A stretch of 28,587 nucleotides of DNA from JAABRU01 sp050180235 (GTDB lineage Bacteria > Desulfobacterota > Desulfobacteria > Desulfobacterales > Desulfococcaceae). A model generated the notes under the pieces. The model had not been told where the DNA came from. It made no database searches and saw only the letters and a list, made by a program, of their open reading frames with translations. Location of the stretch: contig JBFXEJ010000086.1 in NCBI GenBank assembly GCA_050180235.1, positions 1 to 28,587 of the forward strand, written 5' to 3'. How positions within the stretch are numbered: the first letter of the stretch is position 1; each line of letters opens with the position of its first letter. Position numbers and translations under genes: made by a program. This document shows positions 15,536 through 22,303 of this stretch, piece by piece.

Positions 15536-16990
15536 TTATTTCACTTCGCTGAGTGCAATGCCCATTGCCTCGGCCACGCCTTTGCCATAAGCAGGATCAG
15601 CTTTCAGGCAGTTGCCGATATGACGGATTTTGATTTCTTTCGGTGCATCGCCCATTGCGCGCGCCGTATTTTCAAAAAGGGCTTTTTTCTGATCCGCACT
15701 CATGAGACGGAACAGTTTACCGGGCTGGGAATAGTAATCATCATCTTCCCTGTGATTCCAGTGATCTGCTGCGCCTTCCAGACTCAGGGGCGGTTCGGAA
15801 AAATCCGGCTGTTCCTGCCATTCGCCGTAACTGTTGGGTTCATATCCCAGAGTGCTGCCGTAATTGCCGTCCACCCGCATCGCGCCGTCCCGATGGTAAC
15901 TGTGGAAGGGGCAGCGTGCCCGGTTGACCGGAATCAGATGATGATTCACGCCAAGCCGGTAACGCTGGGCATCTCCGTAGGAGAAAAGCCGTCCTTGCAG
16001 CATTTTGTCCGGTGAAAAACCGATTCCGGGAACAATATTGGCCGGGTTGAACGCGGCCTGCTCCACTTCGGCAAAATAGTTTTCCGGGTTACGGTTGAGT
16101 TCCATAACGCCCACTTCAATCAGGGGATAATCGCTGTGAAACCAGACCTTTGTGAGATCAAAGGGATTGTATGGGCATTTGGAGGCATCCTTTTCCGGCA
16201 TGACCTGAATGAACATGGTCCATTTGGGAAAATCACCTTTCTCAATGCTGTCATACAGATCCCGCTGATTACTTTCCCGGCATTTACCCACAACAGCCTC
16301 AGCTTCCGCATCAGTGAGATTTTTGATTCCCTGCTGGGTGCGGAGATGAAATTTGACCCAGAAACGCTCATTTTTTGCATTTATCATGCTGAAGGTATGG
16401 CTGCCGAAACCGTGCATATGCCGGTAAGTCGCGGGAATACCCCGGTCACTCATGACAACCGTGACCTGATGCAGAGCTTCCGGCAGGGAAGTCCAGAAAT
16501 CCCAGTTGTTTTTTGCACTGCGCAGATTGGTTCGGGGATCGCGTTTGACTGCATGGTTGAGATCCGGGAATTTCAGGGGATCACGCAGGAAGAATACGGG
16601 CGTATTGTTGCCCACCAGATCCCAGTTGCCTTCCTCGGTATAAAATTTCATGGCAAAGCCGCGAATGTCCCGTTCCGCATCTGCCGCGCCCCGTTCACCG
16701 GCCACTGTGGAAAGACGGACAAACAAATCAGTCTTTTTTCCCACCTGGGAGAAAATTTTGGCTTTGGTGTATTTGGTGATGTCATGCGTAACCGTGAATG
16801 TGCCATAGGCTCCGGAGCCTTTGGCGTGCATCCGGCGTTCGGGAATCACTTCCCTGTCAAAATGTGCAAGTTTTTCCTGAAACCAGACATCCTGCATAAG
16901 CATTGGCCCCCGCGGCCCGGCAGTCATCACATTCTGGTTGTCCGCTACAGGAGCGCCCGCGTTATTGGTCAGTTTCCTCTTTTCCGTCAT
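15536..16990 (-). CDS. katA: Monofunctional heme catalase
   Basis: A 484-residue small-subunit (clade 3 type) catalase that converts hydrogen peroxide to water and oxygen. The distal histidine H55 is in RRMHAKGSGAYGTF, the catalytic asparagine N128 in VGNNTPVFF, and the heme-ligand tyrosine Y338 in RLFSYGDAQRYRLG. RDIRGFAMKFYTEEGNWD and NHHLIPVN are also typical. There is no signal peptide, so it is cytoplasmic. The ATG at 16990 is preceded by AAAGGAGA; an in-frame ATG 18 bases upstream is not. It lies between the rubredoxin-membrane gene and rubrerythrin on the same strand, downstream of perR, so peroxide-inducible expression is likely. No PerR box could be seen in its own 80-base upstream gap. 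Confidence 0.98.
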   Translation of the reverse strand: MTEKRKLTNNAGAPVADNQNVMTAGPRGPMLMQDVWFQEKLAHFDREVIPERRMHAKGSGAYGTFTVTHDITKYTKAKIFSQVGKKTDLFVRLSTVAGERGAADAERDIRGFAMKFYTEEGNWDLVGNNTPVFFLRDPLKFPDLNHAVKRDPRTNLRSAKNNWDFWTSLPEALHQVTVVMSDRGIPATYRHMHGFGSHTFSMINAKNERFWVKFHLRTQQGIKNLTDAEAEAVVGKCRESNQRDLYDSIEKGDFPKWTMFIQVMPEKDASKCPYNPFDLTKVWFHSDYPLIEVGVMELNRNPENYFAEVEQAAFNPANIVPGIGFSPDKMLQGRLFSYGDAQRYRLGVNHHLIPVNRARCPFHSYHRDGAMRVDGNYGSTLGYEPNSYGEWQEQPDFSEPPLSLEGAADHWNHREDDDYYSQPGKLFRLMSADQKKALFENTARAMGDAPKEIKIRHIGNCLKADPAYGKGVAEAMGIALSEVK

Positions 16991-17037
16991 GTAAAAATCT
17001 CCTTTCATTATTTTGATGTAAAAGGTTATTGGAAAAG

Positions 17038-17062
17038 GGATGTCCGGAAATTACCGGCATCC
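17038..17062 (-). terminator. Weak hairpin between the rubredoxin-membrane gene and katA
   Basis: GGATGTCCGG (17038-17047) pairs with CCGGCATCC (17054-17062) with one bulged base and a 6-base loop. It starts 9 bases after the upstream gene's stop on the minus strand. The following bases (CCCTTTTCC) are only partly T-rich, so it may be an attenuating or processing hairpin rather than a full terminator. Confidence 0.35.
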
Positions 17063-17070
17063 GGTTTATA

Positions 17071-17895
17071 CTAATCTCTGAAAACCAGCTTGCCTCCGAT
17101 GAACCCTGCTGTTGCCGCGGCACCAAGCATAATCAGATTGGTCAGCAGAAACACAAAAAGGTGTCCTGATTCCGCACTGAGAACATCAGGTTCTATTAGC
17201 AGCCATACAGCCACAGCCAGAGATGTGGCAGCCACAATCGCTGCACATAGAATTTTGGTCAGAAAACGTTTGCTTACAAAACCCTTATAGCGTTTTTTCC
17301 ATTCCACATAGCCGGTAAAAAGAACAAGCGGCATACTGAGAACAACAAATATCATATTGCAGCAGGCCGCAATTCTGAGGGCATCAGAGCCGGAAATGGC
17401 TGCCAGAATGAGGAAAATAAAGGAAACCGGAAGCACACCGTTGGGAATGTGAACAGATACGGGATGCACATGATGTTTAAGTATCTGTTCCATAGCGATA
17501 TGGAGAATCCTTTCTTTTCCGGCTTCAGGTGCAGGGCCGAGATCAATCTTTCGCGGATTTTTGATAGGCGCTGCCGGGCTTTTCTTTTCCTCTTTTGCAG
17601 AAACCTCAGCGGAAGCCTCTTCCAAAACCGGTTCAAACAGGCTTTTGTCCGCGCCGCAGACCGGACACTGATCCGGAGGCTCATCCCCTTCATGGATATA
17701 CCCGCATACCGTGCACCGCCATTTTTTTGCTTTGGCAGTTTTCACTTTTTCCTTTTCAGCAGGTTTGCTTTTTTCCCCTGCCGAAGCACCGATTTCCTGA
17801 AACAGTTTTTTGTCAGCCCCGCAGACCGGACACTGATCCGGCGGTTCATCCCCTTCATGGATATACCCGCATACCTGACATTGCCATTTTTTCAT
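17071..17895 (-). CDS. Double rubredoxin domain fused to a four-helix membrane domain (DUF2231-like)
   Basis: A 274-residue fusion. Two near-identical rubredoxin-like modules occupy about 1-32 and 58-88, with iron-ligand cysteines 6, 9, 22, 25 and 61, 64, 77, 80. They are joined by a lysine/alanine linker, and a second charged linker (about 90-125) leads to a membrane domain. That domain starts with a histidine-rich HHVHPVSVHIPNG (141-153), the signature style of DUF2231 proteins, and has about four hydrophobic helices (about 152-169, 173-194, 214-234, 244-268). The histidines could bind heme or metal; this is inferred. Family knowledge says rubredoxins pass electrons to rubrerythrin and other peroxide or oxygen reductases. 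Here the donor may be tethered to the membrane and draw on the quinone pool. It lies between perR and katA. Confidence 0.85.
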   Translation of the reverse strand: MKKWQCQVCGYIHEGDEPPDQCPVCGADKKLFQEIGASAGEKSKPAEKEKVKTAKAKKWRCTVCGYIHEGDEPPDQCPVCGADKSLFEPVLEEASAEVSAKEEKKSPAAPIKNPRKIDLGPAPEAGKERILHIAMEQILKHHVHPVSVHIPNGVLPVSFIFLILAAISGSDALRIAACCNMIFVVLSMPLVLFTGYVEWKKRYKGFVSKRFLTKILCAAIVAATSLAVAVWLLIEPDVLSAESGHLFVFLLTNLIMLGAAATAGFIGGKLVFRD

Positions 17896-18025
17896 ACAGT
17901 TTCCCCCTCATCTGTTTTGTTTCAAAGTGATTTCCGGATTGCACAGAATCTCCGGACAAAATATCATAAAACAGATCGCAATAAAAGAGTTAAATCCCAT
18001 ATGCAGAAAAAAATATGCTTTTCTT

Positions 18026-18484
18026 TTATCCGGGTTTCGGACGCATATTTTTTTTCTGACATTCAGGACATATTCCGAAAAAATCCAGCCGGTGACTCAC
18101 AATCTGAAACCCGGTGTCATTTGCCAGTTCCTCAGTGACATCGCGCAGGGTTTCCAAATCCGGGTCAATGATTTTTCTGCACTGGGTGCAAATCAGATGG
18201 GGATGGGGAAAAGGTTTGCCGCCGTCGTAATGGTTGCTGCCGTCTCCAAAACCGATTTCCAGAACCTCTCCGACTTCCTTGAGCACAGTAATGGTTTTGT
18301 AAACCGTTGCCATGCTGGTGGTGGGAAAATTGATTTTCACCTGCTGATAAATGCTTTCCACATCAGGATGTTCCGAACTTTCCGCCAGTATCCTGAGAAT
18401 CGCGAGTCGCTGGGGAGTAATCCGGTGTGCTTTTTCTCTGAGTTTCTGAACCATTTTTTCCAGACGGACAGTATAATCAATCAT
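18026..18484 (-). CDS. perR: PerR-like Fur-family peroxide regulator
   Basis: A 152-residue Fur-family repressor. The winged helix occupies about 15-75 (HRITPQRLAILRIL...TTSMATVYKTITVLKEVGEV). Structural zinc cysteines are C99/C102 (CTQC) and C139/C142 (CPEC). Candidate regulatory metal ligands H39, D87, H94, H96 and D107 fit the PerR set H37, D85, H91, H93 and D104 of Bacillus. The aspartate before the HxH favours a PerR over a Fur assignment. PerR senses peroxide by iron-catalysed histidine oxidation. The gene heads a minus-strand series with a rubredoxin-membrane protein, catalase and rubrerythrin. Its promoter carries a PerR/Fur-like box, consistent with autoregulation. Fur or Zur cannot be fully excluded from sequence alone. 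Confidence 0.88.
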   Translation of the reverse strand: MIDYTVRLEKMVQKLREKAHRITPQRLAILRILAESSEHPDVESIYQQVKINFPTTSMATVYKTITVLKEVGEVLEIGFGDGSNHYDGGKPFPHPHLICTQCRKIIDPDLETLRDVTEELANDTGFQIVSHRLDFFGICPECQKKNMRPKPG

Positions 18485-18511
18485 GGCTTTCCCTAAACAT
18501 TTATATGTTGT

Positions 18512-18559
18512 TAATAATCATTTTCTGTAGAGAATAATAAAACAGACAGGATTTGTCAA
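18512..18559 (-). promoter_or_regulatory. perR promoter with PerR/Fur-like box
   Basis: On the minus strand, TTGACA (18559-18554), a 17-base spacer and TATTCT (18536-18531) form a near-consensus sigma-70 promoter. The predicted start is near 18524. The 15-base site TAATAATCATTTTCT (18512-18526 on the plus strand) matches 11 of 14 specified positions of the TGATAATNATTATCA box and covers the start point, so binding would block transcription. The remaining bases up to the divergent gene at 18796 show no second clear site. Confidence 0.65.
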
Positions 18560-18795
18560 GAAGAATATTTTATTTTTTGATCCGGCTTTGTGCTGTCCTG
18601 TCTTTGCGGCAGTTAATCCATTCTGGGAATTTAGAAATCAGATTGGCAATACGAAGAACAGAAAGAATAAGATTTTCTGAAAAATTGCAGAGACAGGAAA
18701 AGAATAATCTGGTATATTCATCCGAATATGTGTGCCGAACAGCCGGATCACTTCCCGGATGCCAGTTCAACTTCCAGAATACAGGAGGATTTTTC

Positions 18796-19620
18796 ATGAA
18801 AAAAACGGAATTTGCCAATCTGAGCCCCGAACAGTTCAGGAAATATGCACAGCAGCATAAGGAAAAGGACTGGCTGCTCATTGATGTGCGTCAGCCTGCG
18901 GAATATGAAAAAAAACATATTCCGGGTGCGCTGCTCATACCGGTTTCAGAACTTCAGTCACGGGTTTTTGAACTTCCTTCAGACAGGGATTTGCTGTTTT
19001 ACTGCCACAGCGGAGGCCGTTCCGCATTTGCTGCGGATATGGTTTCAGATGCTGAGGTTACAGAGAAAAAGATATGGAATCTTGCAGGGGGAATCATGGC
19101 CTGGGATGGCAAAACGCTGGCTGATTTTCCGAAAATAGCGGTTTTTCCCAAAACCGATGCACTCCCTGAACTGCTGATGACCGCCATGAATCTGGAAAAA
19201 GGTGCCTTCCGTTTTTATCAGTATGCACTTGAAAAATTCAGCAGAGAACCCTTTGCCCGGACACTTGCGGATTTGTCCAAAGCAGAAGAGGCCCATGCGG
19301 AACTGGTTTACCGTTACTGGGAAAAAACGCAGTCACTCCCGCTTCCCTTTGAAAAACTTTTTGCCGATCTGGGAGGAGAAATACTGGAAGGGGGAGAAAA
19401 ACTTGAAACAGTCATCATCCGTCTGGAAAAAGCAGGGGGCAGTCCCTGCATCAGTGTCATGGAACTTGCCCTGCACATTGAATACACTGCATATGATCTT
19501 TACCGGACTGTGGCTGAGCAGTCCGGAAATGATGAGGCCAAAGAGATTTTTCTGGGCATTGCACAGGCTGAAAAGGGGCATATGAAGATGCTGGTCAAAT
19601 CGCTTTCGGAATGCAGTTGA
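18796..19620 (+). CDS. Rhodanese-ferritin-like (rubrerythrin-type) fusion protein
   Basis: A 274-residue cytoplasmic fusion. The N-terminal rhodanese domain (about 5-112) has LLIDVRQPAEYEKKHIPGA and the active-site loop YCHSGGRS with catalytic C70. The C-terminal ferritin-like domain (about 122-270) has helix motifs LEKGAFRFY, KAEEAHAEL (E164/E165 and H167), ELALHIEYTAYDLY, and QAEKGHMKML (E259 and H262), as expected for a di-iron site. Rhodaneses handle sulfane sulfur; rubrerythrin-like domains reduce peroxide or oxygen. The fusion is known in anaerobes but its substrate is not established. The ATG at 18796 follows GGAGG; the longer upstream frame has no such site. It is divergent from perR, so it may share control. 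Confidence 0.85.
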   Translation: MKKTEFANLSPEQFRKYAQQHKEKDWLLIDVRQPAEYEKKHIPGALLIPVSELQSRVFELPSDRDLLFYCHSGGRSAFAADMVSDAEVTEKKIWNLAGGIMAWDGKTLADFPKIAVFPKTDALPELLMTAMNLEKGAFRFYQYALEKFSREPFARTLADLSKAEEAHAELVYRYWEKTQSLPLPFEKLFADLGGEILEGGEKLETVIIRLEKAGGSPCISVMELALHIEYTAYDLYRTVAEQSGNDEAKEIFLGIAQAEKGHMKMLVKSLSECS

Positions 19621-19654
19621 ATATCAACAAATCATAACAGGAGAGGATGATTTT

Positions 19655-21802
19655 ATGCAAAAAAAAACATATTCTGTTCAGACAGCCATAACACTTCTTC
19701 TGATACTGCTGATTGTTCCCCTGTCCGTGCTGATTATTGTCACCAACTATCTCCGCAGCGCTGATTCCATGCGGAGCCTGACCCACAGTCTGATGGAGAA
19801 CATATCTGTACAGACTGTGGATAAGGCCATTGATTATCTCCAGCCTGCCCGCAGGGGCCTTGATCTTTCCAGAGGACTGGCAACAGCCGAGATTCTCAGG
19901 AGCAACAATCCGGAAGAAATCGAAAAATATTTCCGTCAACTGCTCATCCATCATCCGGAATTTGTCATGCTAAATTACGGGCAGGAAGATGGCAGTTTTA
20001 TGATGGTCAAACGTATGCCGGATCAGACCTTTTCCACAAAATGGATACGCATAAAAGGGGATCTGGCCTATACAGAGTGGGTTCATGAAAATGCCGTCTG
20101 GCAGAACACTTACAAAAATATGGAAGAACCGGCTTCCCAGGCATATGATCCCCGGCAGCGTCCCTGGTATATGGAGGCAAAAAAACGGGGGGATGCCATC
20201 TGGACCAATGCCTATATTTTTTTCAGCGACCGGAAACCCGGAATTTCATGTGCTTCCCCCATCTTTTCCCCTGCGGACAGTTCCATGCTCGGTGTAGTGG
20301 GCATTGATATAGGAATTGAGGAAATTTCAAAGTTTATCGGAAATCTGCATATTGGAAAGAACGGAAAGGCATTTATCATCAACCGGAAAGGGGAACTGAT
20401 AGCCTATCCCGCGAAAAAAGATGTGGATCTGTTCCAGCTTTTGGAAGAAAAAGAGGTGGATGGTCAGAAAAAAATAGATCTCCGCCATATTCTCAGCAGT
20501 TCGGATACGGCCCTTACACTTTCCTACAAAACCCTTATGGGATCAAAGGTGACAGTTTCTTCCAAATGTGAGATTTTCAGGCTGGAGGAAATCCGTTTTG
20601 CCATGAATGGCAGCACCTTTATGGGAACGTATCTGCCATTTCCTTCGGATTCTGACTGGCCCTGGATTGTCGGTGTCATCATTCCCGAAGACGATTTTAT
20701 GGCTGCCATCCGGCGGAACAATATGATTTCCTTTGCTATTTCCCTTACTGCCCTGATAACCGCCCTGGCTGTGGGAGTGATTCTTGCCCGTAAAATCACC
20801 AAACCTCTGGCTGAAATTTCTCAGGAAGCCATGTATATCCGGAATCTGGATCTGGCATCACGCGAAAAAACGGTTTCCAGAATCTCGGAAATCATGAATC
20901 TGTCAGTCTCTATGGACGGCATGAAAAAAGGTCTGGTATCATTTGAAAAATACGTCCCATCCGAACTGGTGCGCCTGCTGCTGAAAAGCGGCATGGAAGC
21001 CCGTCTGGGCGGAGCAAAGCAGGAAATTACTGTTCTTTTTTCAGATATTGCCGGTTTTACCAAGATTTCCGAACAGTTTGATCCGGAAATCCTTGTGGCT
21101 GCACTCGGAGAATATCTGGATGAAATGAGCCGGATTATTCACGCACAGAAAGGCACTGTGGACAAATTCATCGGTGATGCCATCATGGCCTTCTGGGGTG
21201 CGCCCCTGCCTGTGGAGCATCACGCGCTCCATGCCTGCCGGGGGGCACTGCTTTGTCAGCGCAGACTCAGAGATCTGCGCAAAGAATGGGCAAAAAAGGG
21301 AATGCCTGTATTCAAAACCCGTTTCGGTATCAATACCGGAGATGTGATCGTGGGAAATATGGGTTGTGAAAAACGCATGGATTACACGGTTATCGGAGAT
21401 CATGTCAATCTGGCAAGCCGTCTGGAGGGAACCAACAAGGTATACGGAACCGGGATCATCATAAGCGAAAACACTGCCCGTCAGGTAAGAAATGAAATGG
21501 CCCTCAGGATTCTGGATTATGTGGCAGTGGTGGGCAAAAAGGAATCCACAGCCATTTATGAACTGATATGTGAAAAAAACGAACTGCCGCACGAGGCGGA
21601 ACGCTTTGTAGCAATGTATGCAGAGGCGCTGGAACTGTACCGGAACCGGAAATGGGAAGAAGCCTGCAAAGTTCTCTCCGATGCCCGAAGGATATATGCT
21701 GTTGACCGTCCTGCAAAGGTGCTGTATGAACGGTGCACAGAATATATCCGTGAAGCTCCGCCTGAAGACTGGAACGGTGTTTTTGTGCTGAAAAGCAAGT
21801 AG
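19655..21802 (+). CDS. Membrane adenylate cyclase (class III) with dCache sensor
   Basis: A 715-residue receptor cyclase. TM1 (about 9-30) precedes a periplasmic dCache-type sensor (about 38-345, with YDPRQRPWYMEAKKRGDAIWTNAYIFFSD and GVVGIDIGIEEIS). TM2 (about 356-377) leads to a HAMP-like linker and the class III catalytic domain (about 455-635). Metal-binding aspartates are D464 (FSDIAGF) and D508 (FIGDAIMAFW). Adenine-specifying K504 and T578 (DYTVIGD) and transition-state N585/R589 (NLASRLE) are intact, so it should make cAMP. A TPR-like helical tail (about 645-700) follows. dCache domains of this motif type often sense amino acids or small organic molecules. AGGAGAGG lies before the ATG. 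It starts 34 bases after the rhodanese/ferritin gene and could be co-transcribed with it. Confidence 0.93.
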   Translation: MQKKTYSVQTAITLLLILLIVPLSVLIIVTNYLRSADSMRSLTHSLMENISVQTVDKAIDYLQPARRGLDLSRGLATAEILRSNNPEEIEKYFRQLLIHHPEFVMLNYGQEDGSFMMVKRMPDQTFSTKWIRIKGDLAYTEWVHENAVWQNTYKNMEEPASQAYDPRQRPWYMEAKKRGDAIWTNAYIFFSDRKPGISCASPIFSPADSSMLGVVGIDIGIEEISKFIGNLHIGKNGKAFIINRKGELIAYPAKKDVDLFQLLEEKEVDGQKKIDLRHILSSSDTALTLSYKTLMGSKVTVSSKCEIFRLEEIRFAMNGSTFMGTYLPFPSDSDWPWIVGVIIPEDDFMAAIRRNNMISFAISLTALITALAVGVILARKITKPLAEISQEAMYIRNLDLASREKTVSRISEIMNLSVSMDGMKKGLVSFEKYVPSELVRLLLKSGMEARLGGAKQEITVLFSDIAGFTKISEQFDPEILVAALGEYLDEMSRIIHAQKGTVDKFIGDAIMAFWGAPLPVEHHALHACRGALLCQRRLRDLRKEWAKKGMPVFKTRFGINTGDVIVGNMGCEKRMDYTVIGDHVNLASRLEGTNKVYGTGIIISENTARQVRNEMALRILDYVAVVGKKESTAIYELICEKNELPHEAERFVAMYAEALELYRNRKWEEACKVLSDARRIYAVDRPAKVLYERCTEYIREAPPEDWNGVFVLKSK

Positions 21803-21808
21803 GTTTTT

Positions 21809-22004
21809 AATGGTGAATGGTGAATGTTAGGCGATTTCCATGAAAAAATGTACCATCATTGTAGGGTGGGCAAGGCTTTCTGTGCCCGCCGTTTCAGCAG
21901 GACGGCGGGCACAGAAAGCCTTGCCCACCCTACGAAAAACGGTATAATCATTAATGGAAATCACCTTAAATGGTGAATGATGAATGTTAAATGGTAAATG
22001 ATGA
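21809..22004. repeat. Degenerate TGGTGAATG heptamer-like repeats flanking a MITE
   Basis: Short AATGGTGAATGGTGAATG-type repeats lie at 21809-21826 and again at about 21968-22004 (AATGGTGAATGATGAATG, AAATGGTAAATGATGAA). They sit on both sides of the inverted-repeat element at 21830-21965. The element may have inserted into, or expanded with, a pre-existing tandem repeat. The remainder of the 501-base gap up to 22304 holds two further hairpin elements and no gene. Confidence 0.6.
21830..21965. mobile_element. 136-bp MITE-like element with 12-bp ends and a 32-bp perfect stem
   Basis: The ends GGCGATTTCCAT (21830-21841) and ATGGAAATCACC (21954-21965) are inverted repeats with one mismatch. They are flanked on both sides by TTA (21827-21829 and 21966-21968), a possible 3-bp target duplication. 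The core is a perfect 32-bp inverted repeat (21861-21892 and 21902-21933) with a 9-base loop, rich in GTAGGGTGGGCAAGGC. A solo end of the same element lies at 1487-1512. No transposase is encoded, so it would be mobilised in trans. Confidence 0.75.
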
Positions 22005-22045
22005 AGCCCGTTCCCGTGCTTTGCGTCACTGCCATTGACATAAAA

Positions 22046-22090
22046 AAAATTCAGAAGTGCTGAACCGAAAGTTTGCCACTTCTGAATTTT
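22046..22090. terminator. Hairpin with A/T-flanked 14-bp stem
   Basis: AAAATTCAGAAGTG (22046-22059) and CACTTCTGAATTTT (22077-22090) pair perfectly with a 17-base loop. The A-rich left side and T-rich right side fit a bidirectional intrinsic terminator, although it lies 244 bases after the cyclase stop. It could instead be another small mobile palindrome. Confidence 0.5.
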
Positions 22091-22130
22091 CTAAATACCG
22101 ATTCGCCATTGACCTGATACAATATGCGCA

Positions 22131-22178
22131 TGATCCGGAGGAGTGCAAAAATTAAGCGGAGCGGTTTTTTGCACAGAC
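22131..22178. repeat. Half copy of the long inverted repeat at 13874-13961
   Basis: This stretch (TGATCCGGAGGAGTGCAAAA... to TTTTTTGCACAG) matches the loop end and right arm of the inverted repeat at 13918-13965 with only a few differences. The opposite arm is absent, so it is a partial copy. Confidence 0.65.
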
Positions 22179-22303
22179 AAAACAGCGGACAATATCAGCG
22201 ATTTGATCCATTGTCATATCTTTTAAACAGGGATTTTAAGGATTTGACAATCCATTTCTGCACACAGTTCCTGTAGTTGCCAATAAAAATAGGGGATGAC
22301 CTC

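Noticed and set aside
15266..16015. 249-residue plus-strand ORF with SVISYQL repeats
   Set aside because: Generated by the 7-base tandem repeat and then antisense to catalase.
16136..17074. 312-residue plus-strand ORF
   Set aside because: Antisense to katA, whose catalytic motifs are all intact.
17449..18138. 229-residue plus-strand ORF with repeated PADRTLIRR segments
   Set aside because: Antisense to the duplicated rubredoxin modules; the repeat is a mirror of that duplication.
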